64,000 nt of DNA from Auricularia sp. M13 (lineage: Eukaryota; Basidiomycota; Agaricomycetes; Auriculariales; Auriculariaceae), in the NCBI GenBank assembly GCA_037042915.1, contig CM073202.1:930001-994000 (forward strand), written 5' to 3'. The notes under the pieces were generated by a model. It was not told the origin of the DNA. It searched no databases and saw nothing but the letters and a program-made list of their open reading frames with translations. A program made the position numbers and the translations under genes. Shown here piece after piece: positions 34,624 to 45,639 of this stretch (positions are counted from its first letter, which is position 1; each line of letters opens with the position of its first letter).

Positions 34624-36337
34624 TCACCACAACTGCATGCCACCATCGTCAATTTCGAATTTTGTGAGGACGGCGATGGGGGACAGGACTACTTCCTCTG
34701 CCATGGACTCCAGAGGCGCCAACGCAGCCCAGGGTTCTCGGTCAACCGGCTCGATCCCGAGAAGACTTATCTTTGCGAATCGCCGTCCGTGAGGCCTTGG
34801 TAGGCACGACGCCACGAAATGCTGGACGTCTGCAAGGGAGATGTATAGTGACTCGGCGCAGCTGCAGGCTTTCTGCTCAACATCCGGGCTGAGGCCCCAG
34901 CGGCACGTCCAGCGGGGAGGGCGGTAGATAATGTCTAGGGCGTCGAGCGCAGGCATATCCCATGCTGCGAGCCCCCACCCCATCAGAATGCCGACGGGAG
35001 ATTCCCAAGTGCGCTCGCGGTAGAATCTGCATGAGGCGAGCGAAATACGCAGATATCGTAGTAGCGGCATATGTGGAGGTCCAACGTGTGCCGAGGGCCA
35101 GTAGTGTTCATGCAGACTGAGCTCGGTGAGACAGCCGAGCAACGTCCCTGGTATATGAGTGCTGAACAACTCGCCGACTATGTCGTTGTTGTCCCTGATG
35201 GCCAATAGCTCCGAAGAAGTACTAGGACGCACTACCACCTCTCTGAGGACTTCCCCAAAGGAGGCCGACGTCGGCTGCTCCGTGAGGGCCGCCAGGATCT
35301 CCGCACAGAGTTGCCCGCACGAAAAGCGGGTAAGGTTGACGTGACCGAGGCAAGCAAGAATATCGGGAAGGTTAGGCGGTACCTTCGTATACAAGGTAAG
35401 ATCGCGCAAGCAGCAGTCATTCGGGATGACGGCGCCGCCAGCCCTCCAAGTAAAGCTGTTCACCTGCAAATGTAGCGACACCAGTCGCGGCATTAGCCCG
35501 AGAATGAGACCAAGAGATACCGAGTCGACGTCCAGAGCGTAATGAGTCCATTTGAATACGCGCAGATTTGATAGCGCAGGATGTGGTCGAGAAAGCAGCA
35601 CAGTGATATTGTGCAATTCGAGAGTGTGCAGCTTTCCTGCTACCTCGCCGCCGAACAGATTGCAAGGCAGGATGGCGGACGGATCGGACGCACTGGTAGC
35701 AATCGCGAACTCCTCCATCGCAGGGGCTGGCATCTCCAGTATGCGGAAAAGGACCATGGTGTTCAACGACGTTGCAAGCGCTACGCGGCGTAGTCTATGA
35801 ATAATAGGCTGCAGTAGGCTGATAACAGCTTGTTCGTCTCCAAAGTCGAACATGACCATATAGCCACAAAACTCGAGCACGTCGGGGTAGCTGCGCTGCG
35901 CGAGAAGGGCGGCGCGATTGACTGCCCCAGTACTCGCATGGAATACGTCCTGAGATCCCCGTATCCATGTCATCGTACGCCACAGTGATGGCGTAGAGAT
36001 AGAGAAGACGCGTAGATGCCTGCATGTTTGTGATATAGCCCAGACGTCTTCAGGCTCGACGAAGTCGAGCAAGCGCCTGAGAAGAGCCTCGGGCAATGAT
36101 AGCATCGGATGATGAGCGTTACACGTGTGCGCAACCCCTTGAAGAATGCGCTTTACGGGTTTCAGCACGCCACTGACAGTGTCTGCGGTGCTAAAGGACT
36201 TGAATAAGTCGCCAGCAGCGATGCTGAATCACTGACTTGGCTTACTTGGGCGACCGAGCGATTGTGGCAGCGGCAGCGCGCGTCCAAGCGTGCAGTTTTC
36301 CGGTGAGCTGCTCTTGCTGCGTCCTTGATGAGTGCAT
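34624..36337 (-). CDS. F-box protein, paralogue 1
   Basis: Two exons, 36337-36246 and 36172-34624, give 546 aa. Exon 1 encodes KLHAWTRAAAATIARSPN, which is shared with paralogue 2. The F-box is LPEALLRRLLDFVEPEDVW, with ISQTCRHLRVFSISTPSLW. The body is an LRR-like set of helices and strands ending in VLSPIAVLTKFEIDD. F-box proteins link substrates to SCF ubiquitin ligases; agaricomycetes have large, fast-evolving F-box families of mostly unknown targets. The plain ORF opens at a GTG (36168). Splicing from the upstream exon explains the missing ATG. The 3' end converges with the NLR-like gene, with 121 bp between the stops. Confidence 0.85.
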
Positions 36338-36684
36338 TCTGGGCGCAAGGATCCACGAGCCAAGGTGACACTTTTGAGCCCGTCGTTCTGGAGAAGGCGT
36401 TGATAAATAGTCGCAAACACAAGCCCGCCGCCCCCCTTTGGCCCGACATGCAAGCATTAATATGTTCAGTCGCATATCCCACGTCAAACCCCAGCTTGAT
36501 TAATCTAGGACTACAGGAGAGTTACATCTTCGTTAGAACTCTGTACACAGCTGGGACTCCTACTTGCTAGCGTGAAGATCCGGAACAATGAATCTACGTT
36601 CTCCGACGACAGATACAGCACATTGGTCTTTACAGCGATGCAAACATAGCCTAAGACAATCCACAGGCTTTGCTGGTCGGAATC

Positions 36685-38393
36685 TCAGAGCGATTCCGGG
36701 TTGCGGTCATCGATCTCGAATTTCGTGAGGACGGCGACGGGGGACAAGACAACTTCCTCCGCCGTGGACTCGAGAAGCGCCAACGCAGCCCACGGATCCA
36801 GGTCGACTACCTCGACTCCAAGAAGACTGACCCTTGAGAACCGCCGTCCGTGAGGCCTCGGTAGGCACAACTCTACGAAGTGCTGGACATCCCGCAGCGA
36901 GATCGTCAGTCGCTCTGCACAGCTGCAGGCTTCCGCATAGTTCGTAGACCAGCTCTGGCGGCACGTCCAGCGGGGAGGGTGGTGGACAAAATCTATGGTA
37001 TCGAGCACTGGCGTCTCCCAAGCTGCCAGGTCCCACGCCGTGAGAATGCCGACGGTCGGAGGCCAGCTGCGGTCGCGGTAGAGTCTGCAATAGGCGAGAG
37101 AGAGACGCAGGTGTCGCAAAAGGGTCATAGGCGGGGCTCCAACGTGCGCAGAAGGCCAGTAAAATTCATCCAAGCTGAGCTCTGTGAGAGCGCTGAAGAA
37201 TGCCTCCGGTAAATGTCTAGTGATAGCATTGCTGGTGTTACCCCATGATTCCGTGTTGCCCCTGACGATCAGAGGCTTGGACGTTGGTGGAGAACCAACG
37301 GTCACGTCAATGAATAGTTGTCCAAAGGATGCCGCCATCGGCTGCTCGAGGAGAGCTGCCATGTCCTGCGATGAGAGTTTCTCGCAATGAAAGAAAGTGA
37401 TATGGAGTCGACGGAGAAAAGCCAGAATTTCGGAGGTTTCAAGCGGGCGATATGTGGACAGGCTGAAGTTGCACAGGCAGCAGCCGTCCGGGATGGCAGC
37501 TTCGGAGTCGCACCAGGTGAAGCTGCTGACATCCAGATCCAACGACACAAGTCGCGGCATGAGCGCCAGGATAAAGCAGACTAAAGCCGAATCGACGTGC
37601 AATTCCCACCAACTCCACTTGAATGCGCGTAAATTTGAAAGCGCAGAAGATGGCTGGGTTGGCAGCGTAACACGGTATAACTGGAGAGTATGAAGTGATG
37701 TTTCCACCCCACCACCGAGAAAATCACAAGGTAGCCCAGCAGTTGGGACATCCGCGGTGATTCGACTGATCATCAGCTCCTGCAGCGCAGGGGCTGGCAT
37801 CTCAAAAATGGGCAGAAGCCCCGTGTTGGGCGATATAGATGAGAGCCATAGCCGGCTGAGTCTAGGCAAAATATGCTCCAATAGGTTGGAAACAGCTGCT
37901 TCTTCTTCCGGATTCCGCATGAGAAGATTAATGCGGTAGTCGAGCCGTTCGGGATGACTGCGATGAGCGAGAAGGGCTGCGCGTTGGACGACCGCAGAGC
38001 TCGCAGGAATTGCACCGGCAAATCTACTCCATGGTACCGAGCGCCACAGCGACGGTGTAGACAGACAAAGGTCGCGCAGGTGCCTGCATGTCTGTGATAG
38101 AGCCCAGATATCGTCCGGCCGGACAGAGTCCAGCACGTGCAGCAGGAGGCCCTGGGGCAATGATAGCAGGCGATGGTGACCGTTACACCTATGTGCAACG
38201 CCTTGCAGAATACATTGTACGGAGGCGATGATACCGCTGACAGTGTCTGCAGTGCTGAAGGACTTGAATCAGTTGCTACCAGCGAGGTTGAATTCACTCA
38301 CTTGGGCGACCCAGCGATCGTGGCGATAGCAGCGCGAGTCCAAGCTTGCAGTTTTTCGGGGAGCTGCTCGTGCTGGACCACTAATGAGCTCAT
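36685..38393 (-). CDS. F-box protein, paralogue 2
   Basis: Two exons, 38393-38302 and 38236-36685, give 547 aa. The first exon starts MSSLVVQHEQLPEKLQAWTR. The intron (GTGAGT ... CTGTCAG) sits at the same place and phase as in paralogue 1. The F-box region is LPQGLLLHVLDSVRPDDIW then LSQTCRHLRDLCLSTPSLW, and the C-terminus is VLSPVAVLTKFEIDD. Without exon 1 the ORF has no ATG at all, so the two-exon model is strongly favoured. Same orientation as paralogue 1, with 347 bp between them: a tandem duplication. Confidence 0.86.
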
Positions 38394-38677
38394 TCTGAGC
38401 ACAAGGGGTCCGTCAATAGTCGATGGCACTTTTTGTGCTGGCCGGGAGCACGTGCTGATAAATAATCGCAAACACGAGCCAACTTCAGCACCTCTTAGCC
38501 CGATGATGCTTTTTACTCACGCGTTCAGAACGTCCAGATGCCCGTAGCGCATGCGTAGGATTACATAGGCAGGTGTGGACCTCGGGGGCAAATGCGCCCC
38601 TACGTCATACCTCCAGTGGCACTCTAAAGGAGCCAAAAAACTCAGCGCGTTCCGTCGTCTCCCTGTCTCCTACCACC

Positions 38678-39261
38678 ATGCACTCTATTGCCCGCACCGC
38701 TACCCGCATTTCTGCGCGTCCTTCGCGCCTGGTCCCGACGACTGCGTTCAGATACGCCAGGTACGTTTTGCGTCTGGTGCCTGGAAGTTGCGCTGAATGC
38801 TCGTATTAACACCCCAGTTCCAGGTAATTCCCTCGTTCCCTTTTCTCATTATTTCAAGGCTCAATGAACCCAAGCACGATGCACGACAATGACCCCGAGG
38901 TTAGTGGTCGTCGCTCGCTCCAGTCGCACTCTAAATTTCTTCCTAGGTGCTCGAGCGCGAGAAGCGCAAGAACCTCAGCGGCACGCAGCACGAGACCTCG
39001 ACGCCGCACAAGTCGCACGCGCCCGGCTGGAACGAGCACCTCGCGTCCGAGTCGGAGGCGCACATCAAGGCCGACAAGGCACCCGGCGGCGTCGAGGAGC
39101 TGGTCAAGACGACCGTCGAGTACGTCAAACGCCGCCACCCGCGCGAGGGCACCGACGAATCCTTCACTCTCCGCGAAGAGATCGACGGCCCTCTGAAGAG
39201 CGCCCTGGGAAGCGTTGAAAAGGACACGGTGCGCGCACGTTCCCTGCTGACCGCCGCGTAG
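38678..39261 (+). CDS. Small mitochondrial-type conserved basidiomycete protein
   Basis: Predicted 142 aa from exons 38678-38760, 38818-38823 (6 nt), 38875-38899 and 38947-39261. The N-terminus MHSIARTATRISARPSRLV is a typical mitochondrial presequence. Conserved parts are MHDNDPEVLEREKRKNLSG and APGWNEHLASESEAHIKADK, a pattern I know from small proteins across basidiomycetes with no assigned function. The 6-nt microexon keeps both flanking introns at 57 and 51 nt, the normal size here. Skipping it would need one 114-nt intron and would remove two residues (a Ser pair). Both versions keep frame. Confidence 0.75.
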
Positions 39262-39916
39262 CCACTGACGTCATCTGTTCCATCCTCCAAGGCCCAGAAA
39301 CCCAAGGCTGCATAATTGCAGACTCCATGAACTGCTACGCAAAACCTCAAACCAATGCATACAGTACTCTCGCTGAACCTGTCATGTACCAATAATCGCA
39401 AATTCGATCACTGTTCATCCTCACCTTCGCGCCGGCGCTCAGATGGCTCTCATCCTAATCATCCCTCAACGTTTCAACTCCCATACCGATGCTGCGCTCG
39501 CCTCTTTCAAAATACGTCAATGTCCGGCAAGAGCCACGGGCTTGGGGACCTAGGGCCTAAGCAAAGCCAAGTCCGCGCTTGAAGGCGACGGATATCTTCC
39601 AAATGCCCTCCTCAACGGGTAAAATGTCGTGGTGCGTCTCCCGAGGTCAAAGAACGCCATTTTGTTCGGCGGATTACTCCCCTGGGAATCGAGCCAGTCA
39701 ACCTGGTCTGCGTTGACGCCGCTGTGGACGAGCTGTCACCTCCAACGTCGTGTCCACCGACTTATTTGATATTAGAATATTTAGCTGACATTCTGAGCTT
39801 GGCGTACATTGCGCTCATATTGATTCTGCTACAGAAGATACACCATGAGCAAGAGCGGGGAGGCCTGAATCATCTGTCATGCTTCAATGGAAGGCATCTC
39901 CGGCTCGCCGCACGAC
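39262..39916. other. Intergenic region, possible gene fragment on the minus strand
   Basis: Between about 39565 and 39720 the minus strand reads NADQVDWLDSQGSNPPNKMA and then FFDLGRR before a stop. It looks like the end of a lost gene, but I find no upstream exons. Otherwise nothing. Confidence 0.25.
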
Positions 39917-40676
39917 TCAGCGACCGCCAGCCTGTGGCACAATCGCCGGGGGAACGTCTGCACCAATCACAGGCCAAATGCCTCTGTCTTCACCCTCCTC
40001 GGCCTTCGCGATGCGTTGGTACGCCGGGCGCTGTGCGACGCGCTGCAGCCACGCGAGGATGCCGTCGTAGCCCTCCAACGAAATCTGCGTGAACATGCGC
40101 AGCGTGGAGACGTCGAACACGGGGAAGATGTCCGCGGCGGTGAACTCGTCGCCGGCGAGCCACGCGCCCGTCTTGCGCAGGCGCGCGTCGAGCATGCCGA
40201 GCGCCGTGTCGATCCGCGCCTTGACGCCGCCGCTGACCGGGTGCTCGGGCGGCACGCCCGCTAAATTCAGAAAGTAGAGCAGGACGAACGCGCTGGAGAG
40301 CGTGCCGATCGACCACTGCAGCCAGTAGATGTAGTCCGGGAAGTTGGGCGCGCTGGGCGGCACGACGAGCGGGCTGGCGGGCGCGTACCGCCCGAGGATG
40401 TACTGCACGATCGCGCTTGACTCGGCGAGTGTCAGGTCGCCGTCTTGAATCACGGGCGCGGAACCTGTCGGATGGCTGCAGCGTGCATGCGCGGTCAGCG
40501 CGTTGAGGCAGCGGAAAGCCCTGGAGGGCGGCTAACAGGGCTTTGTACTCGGGAGGCGCCAAGAGAGTCTCGGCGCGGCGGTACGTCTTGAGATCGTACG
40601 GCAACCGCAGCTCCTCGAGCAGCCAGATAATACGCTCCGACTGCGAGCGCTGTAGGTGGTGGACGATGATGGTCAT
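39917..40676 (-). CDS. Glutathione S-transferase, tandem copy 1
   Basis: Two exons, 40676-40537 and 40475-39917, give 232 aa. The thioredoxin-like N-domain starts MTIIVHHLQRSQSERIIWLL. The glutathione-contact motif is PVIQDGDLTLAESSAIV (cis-Pro and the E-S pair), and the helical C-domain contains DEFTAADIFPVFDVS. The SRS/S-type N-terminus suggests a Ser-class or Ure2p/GTT1-like GST. It conjugates glutathione to electrophiles in the cytosol. It is nearly identical in layout to the next copy, with an intron at the same codon. Confidence 0.92.
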
Positions 40677-40782
40677 GGCGCAGGACGAGCTGGAATCAAT
40701 GACCGGGACGGGACGTTGGAAGTCTTTGGGGCACTTGCAAGTTTCTCGAGTGGCCTTTAATACGCCCTGCTTATGCTAAGTG

Positions 40783-40960
40783 ACGCTCAGCGGGGGCCGA
40801 CGCTTTGTTGCGGCGTCTCGTCGCAGTGTATTTGTCGTTGGCTGACAGGAACTGACAAACACCATTATAATCCACGTCTCACCGCTAGCCAGTCGAGTAA
40901 GGCAGTTGGGCCGTTCGTAATTATCGACCCGTGTGTATCGGCGTGGTCTAAGGCAGACAG
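40783..40960. repeat. Duplicated GST promoter, copy 1
   Basis: Clearly similar to 42190-42370. Shared blocks include GGCTGACAG, CTGACAAAC, AGCCAGTCGAG and GTGGTCTAAGGC in the same order and spacing. Confidence 0.8.
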
Positions 40961-41081
40961 AGAAGTTTAATGGCGCGGCCAAAACTCCCTTGACTTCGCG
41001 ATGAATGTAGAGGTGACCAAAAGCCGGAACTTGGTCGGCCCGGGAACACGCCACGCTACTTACTAAATGAGAAGGGAAAGT

Positions 41082-41172
41082 AGGTGAGTGTGCGCGTTAT
41101 AACGAGGCGTTTCCCAGACCCAGCGGGATCGAGCATCACTGCGATGTCATGATGGACGAACTCGCTGTACCT
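41082..41172 (-). pseudogene. Relic of GH43 exon 7
   Basis: About 91 bp matching 43415-43505 of the GH43 gene at roughly 80% identity by eye, for example GTAGGTGAGTGTGCGCGTTA and GGGATCGAGC in both. No other GH43 exon is present here. Confidence 0.75.
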
Positions 41173-41326
41173 GCAAGAGTGCATTGAGTGCAGATACAAA
41201 AATCCCGTGCACTTATATTCATCCTGCTTCAGAAATTTACACCATGGGAAAGAGCTGGGGTGTTCTGAACAATCTGCTGCCTCTCGAGGAAAAGTATCTC
41301 ACCCAGGCTCGCCACCGTGACCCAAC

Positions 41327-42089
41327 TCAGCGGCCTCCTGCCTGCGGCACAATCGCCGGCGGAACCTCTGCGCCGAGCACAGGCCAAATGCCTCTGTCTT
41401 CTCCCTCCTCGGCCTTCGCAATGCGCTGGTACGCCGGGCGCTGCCCAATACGCTGCAGCCATGCGAGGATGCCGTCGTAGCCCTCCAAAGAAATTTGCGT
41501 GAAGAGCCGCATCGTCGAGACGGCGAATACGGGGTAGATGTCCGCGGCGGTGAACTCGTCGCCGGCGAGCCACGCGCCCGTCTTGCGCAGGCGCGCGTCG
41601 AGCATGCCGAGCGCTGTGTCAATTCGCGCCTTGACGGCGCCCCTGACCGGGTGTTCGGGCGGCACGCCTGCCATCTTCAGGAAGAACGGCTGGAGGACGG
41701 CGCTGGACAGCGTGCCAATCGACCACTGCAACCAGTAGATGTAGTCCGGGAAGTTGGGCGCGCTGGGCGGGACTACGAGCGGGCTGTCGGGCGCGTACCG
41801 CCCGAGGATGTACAACATGATCGCGCTCGACTCGGCGAGCGTCAGGTCGCCGTCCTGGATGACCGGCGCAGAGCCTGTCGGATGGCTGTATCGCACATGC
41901 GCGGTCAGCGTATTGGGTGAATCTGAAGGGCGGGAAGGCGGCTTACAGGGCCTTGTACTCGGGAGGTGCCAGGAGAGTCTGGAAGTCGCGGCGGTAGGTC
42001 TTGAGCTCGTACGGCAAGCCCAATTCCTCGAGCAGCCAGATGATACGCTCGGACTGCGAGCGCTGAAGATGGTGGACGACAATGGTCAT
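41327..42089 (-). CDS. Glutathione S-transferase, tandem copy 2
   Basis: Two exons, 42089-41947 and 41885-41327, give 233 aa. It starts MTIVVHHLQRSQSERIIWLL and shares PVIQDGDLTLAESSAIM and GDEFTAADIYPVFAVS with copy 1. The second exons have the same length (559 nt), and the copies end identically in PPAIVPQAGGR. The longest plain ORF starts out of frame at 42082 and is wrong for exon 1. Spacing between the two copies is 1410 bp. Conserved promoters suggest both are expressed, perhaps under similar stress control. Confidence 0.92.
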
Positions 42090-42189
42090 AGTGGAGGACA
42101 AGGTGGAATCAATAACCGGGACAGGAGGCCAGAAGTCGTTGCACGTAGAGGCTTCCGAGCCTTGTCGATCGCCCTTTAAGCCTTGTCTT

Positions 42190-42370
42190 TACGCCGTGCG
42201 GGGGCCCGACGCGTTACTGCGGCGTCCCGTCGCTGTGCATTTGTCTTGGGCTGACAGAAACTGACAAACCACCATCATAATCCGCTTTCGCACAGATAGC
42301 CAGTCGAGCAAGGCAGTTGGACCATTCGCACTTATCGAGCTGTGTCTATCGGAGTGGTCTAAGGCGGACA
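42190..42370. repeat. Duplicated GST promoter, copy 2
   Basis: Counterpart of 40783-40960; see that entry. Confidence 0.8.
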
Positions 42371-42480
42371 GGGGCCTAATAATTTCCGAGTGGGGGCGGA
42401 AAAAATCCTGGACTACGCGGTGAAGGAAGAGAGAGCCGGAACCTTTCGGCCCGGGAGCTGTGCGGCTGAAATGAGCAAGT

Positions 42481-42831
42481 TGACCAATCAGGGGGGCCGC
42501 ATGATAAGAATAGTCAATATCGGGTGGGGTGGGTGGGTCGTGGGAAGATTGATGGCAACTCAATTGAGTTGGGACCCAAACAATCGTCACAAAATATTCG
42601 ACGAGTGAGAATCGAGCTTTTTTGACGCATATTTTTTGTCAGAACGTTGCGGTCTGCCTTGCACGGCTCACTGGCAAAAAATCCGGGGTTTTGGGAGGAA
42701 ACAGCGGCCTCAGTAGGCAAAAGACATCCAAAAAAACTGAATGGGTCTGATTAGCGCGCGCATCTTCCCACGACCCACCCACCCCCACCCGATATTCACA
42801 ATCCTTATCATGCGGCCCCCCTGTGACCAAT
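42481..42831. mobile_element. hAT-type MITE with 8-bp target duplication
   Basis: A 335-bp non-coding element (42489-42823) with terminal inverted repeats of about 60 bp. The first 20 bases (CAGGGGGGCCGCATGATAAG) are perfect at both ends. A further ~40 bp have three mismatches and one indel. TGACCAAT flanks it on both sides (42481-42488 and 42824-42831). An 8-bp duplication and a CAGGG terminus are hAT hallmarks. There is no transposase, so it must be moved in trans. Confidence 0.9.
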
Positions 42832-42994
42832 GCTCTGTTGCACCGGGCAGAATTGAGGCCTGATGTCAATCGGAATACGGCGCTGAGGCACAGGGTATAC
42901 ATAATATTGAAGATACCGACACAGCCAACTGACAGAATATGGTGAGTTTTGTCGTTCGTAGCATAAGTATCTGCGCGACTTCCACCCAAGGCCA

Positions 42995-45102
42995 TCATGC
43001 GTGCAGTTGAGGCACAACAGGCGTCTGCTTCCAGTAACTAAAGCGCGCCTTGACGAGCGTCGCGCGCCCGTTTCCTGTATTATAAAGACCGAAAGACGTG
43101 CCCTTGAAGAACGCACCGCTGTCCGCAGATTAGCCAGCCAAAAAAACTCAGGAATCCAAGGCGCAAGGTCAACTTACTTCGGCGGTGGGACTGTAACATA
43201 GAACGCGTCGACAGTAGCTGTTGTTGTGAAGGCGGCGTCTTCGCCCTCGGCGAAGCCAAGCTCGTAGTAGGTCGACTTGGCGACAGCGCGTAGACGCACG
43301 TTGCCTGCTGGCGTTTTCAACGGTGTGTAGGTGATCTGCGAAGGCAATGCAGCGATGGTGTCATTATCCAGGCAGAAAGCCGATATCGCCCAAAGTAGAC
43401 GTACCACGGTCGGGTAGGTGAGTGTGCGCGTTATAACAACACGTTTCCCGGACCCACCGGGATCGAGCGTCACGCCGATATCATGGTGGAGGAATTCACC
43501 GTACCTGCAAAGAAGGGTGCATCAGTAATTCAATGGCAACTTGCTCAAGAGCGGCTCAGGCAGCTCACCATACGCTCAAGCCCGCCTCAGTGAAGTTCGT
43601 CGCAGGAGCGAAAGCATCGATCCGCGTCTCGAGCGTCTCTTCATACGCACTCTGCCGCCGCAAGAGCAGCGCTGGCGCGTCCCGATCCGATAGGTTATAG
43701 GCATTGCCTTTGAGCACCAAGCCGCCCCCGGGCGCGATGCTCGCAAAGGGCTTGTACTGCGTCCGGACGAAGTAAAAGCTGGTGTCGTCGTCCAAATCTT
43801 TCTTGGTCTTGAACTCGTTCACATACGACGCAAGAGGGCTCTTGTCGTACAGCACGCCGGGAATGTGCTCCATGATGGGCTTCCCGCCATTTGCAATCGG
43901 CCACCCGTCCTTTGTCCAAGTGACTGGATAGAGGAACGCCTCGCGCCCGAGCGAGATGTGCGACTCGTTGCCGTTCTGCGGGCGCGTGCCGAGCATCGTC
44001 CCAAACCAAGCGCCTTCTGGGGTCTGTACGAGGTCCGCATGGCCAGTCCAGCGCACGGTCGCTGTCGGGTCGAGGCCGATGTTATAAAGAAGCGGATTAT
44101 GCGGCGAGGGCGTCCATGGTCCAGATGGCGTGGGCCCGCGAGCGACAGTCGCGCGGTGTGGCGCAGAGGTGCCACCCTCGGCGATGACGAGATAGTAGTA
44201 CGACCCAACGTGATACAGGTGAGGTCCTTCGGGCCTCGCGCTCGAGTTCTGCTGGAGCGTGCCTGTGTATATTTCCGCGGTCGGCGTCAGAGCGTCGCCT
44301 GTCGCGATATCAATTTTCTGCTGATATATGCCTCCACGCGGACGTCAGCAGCAGGTCTCGGAGGATCAGGCCCATGGCGCACCGTATATCCTATCCACCG
44401 AGTTGTTGATGCCGGACCAAGTAGCATAAACCTGCATCTGCATTAGGGCTCGCGGCGACACTACTAGAATGGCTCATACATCTCCGTTCGTATCCCAGAA
44501 CAGGTCCAAATCGTACCCCAGAGAGTCTGTGTGTGCAATTCAGCCTGTAGAGCTGGTCGCAAAAGCTGTTCACGACATACCGAGATAAATCGGGTCGCTC
44601 CAGACGTTGGAAAATATGTCACGAGTTTTTACGAAGAAGGGTCGCGACATGAGCTTGGCTTCAGCTGTGGTGTCACGTTGGCCTCCATGTTCAGCGAAGG
44701 CGTGTGCGGATTGACGCACGACCGTAGACAAAACGTGAAGCTGTTGCTAGATAGAATGTTCCGCCGTGATACCTCAGGCTTGGAGCCCATATCCCTGTCA
44801 AGGTTCAGCATGAGGAATGGCTACCCAATCTTTAAACGCCACGAACCTCCATCAGGTGGACCTCCCGAACCGAATAGCGGGATTTGAGAAACTCGATTCA
44901 GCGCGTGGCCAATGCACTTCCATTCCACCAAGTCTGTGGAGTGGTAAATAGGGTGCCCAGGGAACTGCTCAAATGTGGAAGTCGCGAGAAAATAGTCCTT
45001 CCCGACGCGCAGAATGCTAGGGTCCGGATTCCATCCAGGCAAAATAGGGTTGATGAGTGCGCGACAGGCCAGAACACAAAGCAAGAGGGAAAGTCCGCGC
45101 AT
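42995..45102 (-). CDS. Secreted GH43 family glycosidase (beta-xylosidase/arabinofuranosidase type)
   Basis: Predicted 550 aa from nine exons: 45102-44847, 44794-44723, 44664-44581, 44526-44480, 44431-44383, 44331-43569, 43504-43405, 43335-43178 and 43118-42995. A signal peptide (MRGLSLLLCVLACRA) is followed by the five-bladed GH43 core. The general base is in GWNPDPSI (Asp27), the pKa-modulating Asp is in GYDLDLFWD (about 143), and the acid is in SARPEGPHLY (Glu204). The C-terminal beta-sandwich ends GAFFKGTSFGLYNTGNGR, typical of xylan-active GH43. It should release xylose or arabinose from hemicellulose outside the cell. The donor of the sixth intron is GTGAGC; the more obvious GTATGG two codons earlier breaks the frame. 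Confidence 0.9.
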
Positions 45103-45639
45103 GCTGCGGTTAGCATGGTCGCTGCAGTCGGTGGACTTTATTCGGTGACATAGACGTCAGCTGAGAACTTCGTGGCGGACCGCCGGTTCGTCAACGGCTC
45201 AGTGGGCCGACTAGCACGCCGCAGGGCGTCGCGCCTCCATTGCAAACTTTGACAAGATGCCAGCCCGTGTGCTTCTCAATCAATGGAATCAGAGCATCTA
45301 GCATTTGAACAGCCCACCAGGGCAGAATCCCGGCAATGGGCACGGTACTGGTAAGTTACTTACCGATCCTGCCAATTAAGTATCCGTCTTAGGCCCAGCA
45401 AGGACTCTGGCAGTGGAACCTGCAATGAATTTGCAGTGAATAACCGTGTGCTCGCCGTGTGACTGAGGCCAGCCGTCAGGCGGTCCATGGGCGGCATGGT
45501 CAAACCCAGAATCCAACCTGTTTGCACCTGTTTAACGACCTCTTCAGTACCTCTTTCCAGTGACGCTTCCGATTCGCAGCAACTTCGCAGTCTTTGCCGG
45601 CGAGCTCTTTAAGCTCTGATCATATCCTTCGACGGGTAC
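45103..45639. other. Intergenic region upstream of GH43
   Basis: Holds the presumed GH43 promoter. I see no clear TATA box and no gene. Confidence 0.4.

Noticed and set aside
41327-42082. Plain 251-codon reading of GST copy 2
   Set aside because: Its first ~60 codons are out of frame with exon 1; the two-exon model matches copy 1.
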